In this document: positions 5,797-6,246 of the stretch, in pieces
Layout: each line of letters opens with the position of its first letter
Numbering within the stretch: the stretch's first letter is position 1
From: Alphaproteobacteria bacterium
Lineage (GTDB): Bacteria > Pseudomonadota > Alphaproteobacteria > UBA8366
Direction of reading: 5' to 3'
Length of the DNA: 6,246 nt
Assembly: GCA_018665505.1 (NCBI GenBank)
Contig: JABJCS010000137.1
Location: forward strand, 1-6,246
Notes under the pieces: model-generated
What the model was told of the DNA's origin: nothing
The model's input: only the letters and a program-made list of their open reading frames with translations
Database searches by the model: none
Translations under genes and position numbers: made by a program

Positions 5797-6246
5797 ATGG
5801 CTTCAGCGGCCGAACAACTCGCGGCAAACTTTAATTTCGGCGCATTCTCCAAGGCGACCGAACTCAAGAAACGGATATGGTTTACGCTGGGGGCCCTCGT
5901 GGTCTATCGGCTTGGCACCTATATTCCGTTGCCGGGTATCGACGCTCAAGTTTTGAGAGATGTTTTTTCACAGCAGCAGGGCGGCATCATTGGGATGCTG
6001 GACATGTTTGCTGGTGGCGCCTTGGGGCGGATGTCGATTTTCGCCCTGAATATCATGCCGTATATCTCGGCCTCCATCATTATGCAGCTGCTGACCGCGG
6101 TCTCACCCAAATTCATAGCGATGAAAAAAGAAGGCGAGTCGGGCCGTAAGCAGATCAACCAATATACTCGCTACGGTACGGTTCTTTTAGCGACTTTCCA
6201 GGCATATGGCCTGGCCGTGGGTATGGAAGGTATGACCGGCAGCAAC
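5797..6246 (+). CDS. secY: Protein translocase subunit SecY, 5' part (3' end outside window)
   Basis: SecY forms the protein-conducting channel of the inner membrane with SecE and SecG, accepting substrates from SecA or from SRP-bound ribosomes. The first 150 residues are visible, with no stop before the window edge; full-length SecY is about 430-450. Residues 1-20 ([20 protein letters not shown]) are a cytosolic lead. TM1 is about 26-45, ending [12 protein letters not shown]. The plug/TM2a region is about 64-80 ([16 protein letters not shown]), TM2b about 81-102 ([19 protein letters not shown]), a cytosolic loop holds [18 protein letters not shown], and TM3 begins near 127. The Shine-Dalgarno signal is weak (GGGCGGGA, 5780-5787, 9 bases away). 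The ATG is chosen by N-terminal homology. Its place after rplO is the standard spc arrangement. Confidence 0.97.
   Translation, partial: MASAAEQLAANFNFGAFSKATELKKRIWFTLGALVVYRLGTYIPLPGIDAQVLRDVFSQQQGGIIGMLDMFAGGALGRMSIFALNIMPYISASIIMQLLTAVSPKFIAMKKEGESGRKQINQYTRYGTVLLATFQAYGLAVGMEGMTGSN

Noticed and set aside
1..6246. A hidden undescribed system or mobile insertion
   Set aside because: Every gene is a recognised ribosomal protein or SecY in canonical order, gaps are at most 38 bases, and no foreign-looking composition, repeat array or insertion ends are visible.

Overview
The window is a stretch of the conserved bacterial S10-spc ribosomal-protein cluster, all on the + strand. It runs from the 3' part of rpsC (S3) through rplP, rpmC, rpsQ, rplN, rplX, rplE, rpsN, rpsH, rplF, rplR, rpsE, rpmD and rplO into the first 150 codons of secY. 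All 15 genes are intact except the two cut by the window edges. I found no tRNA, rRNA, mobile element, CRISPR array, factor-independent terminator or foreign gene, and no stretch above 38 bases without a gene.

The organism is most likely an alphaproteobacterium, perhaps near Rhodospirillales. The reasons are the SecY N-terminus ([20 protein letters not shown]), the L30 core ([20 protein letters not shown]), the long S5 and L15 C-termini, the zinc-free long form of S14, and moderate GC by eye. This placement rests on remembered family sequences, not on a search.

Layout: bases 1-1446 hold the distal S10-operon genes (S3, L16, L29, S17). Bases 1459-5772 hold the spc-operon genes (L14, L24, L5, S14, S8, L6, L18, S5, L30, L15), followed by secY from 5797. 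Gaps run from 4 to 38 bases, and S5/L30 overlap by 8. There is no room for a separate spc promoter between rpsQ and rplN (12 bases), so the block looks like one transcript. Many stop codons are fused to the next gene's Shine-Dalgarno sequence, which fits translational coupling. The products build both ribosomal subunits, and SecY is the core of the membrane channel used by secreted and membrane proteins.

The most notable non-coding feature is a perfect 8-bp hairpin with a 4-base loop in the rpmD-rplO gap, just before the rplO Shine-Dalgarno sequence. L15 also carries a charge-segregated C-terminal tail of about 33 residues. I see no evidence of a new biological system; this is a core housekeeping region with a few small regulatory oddities.
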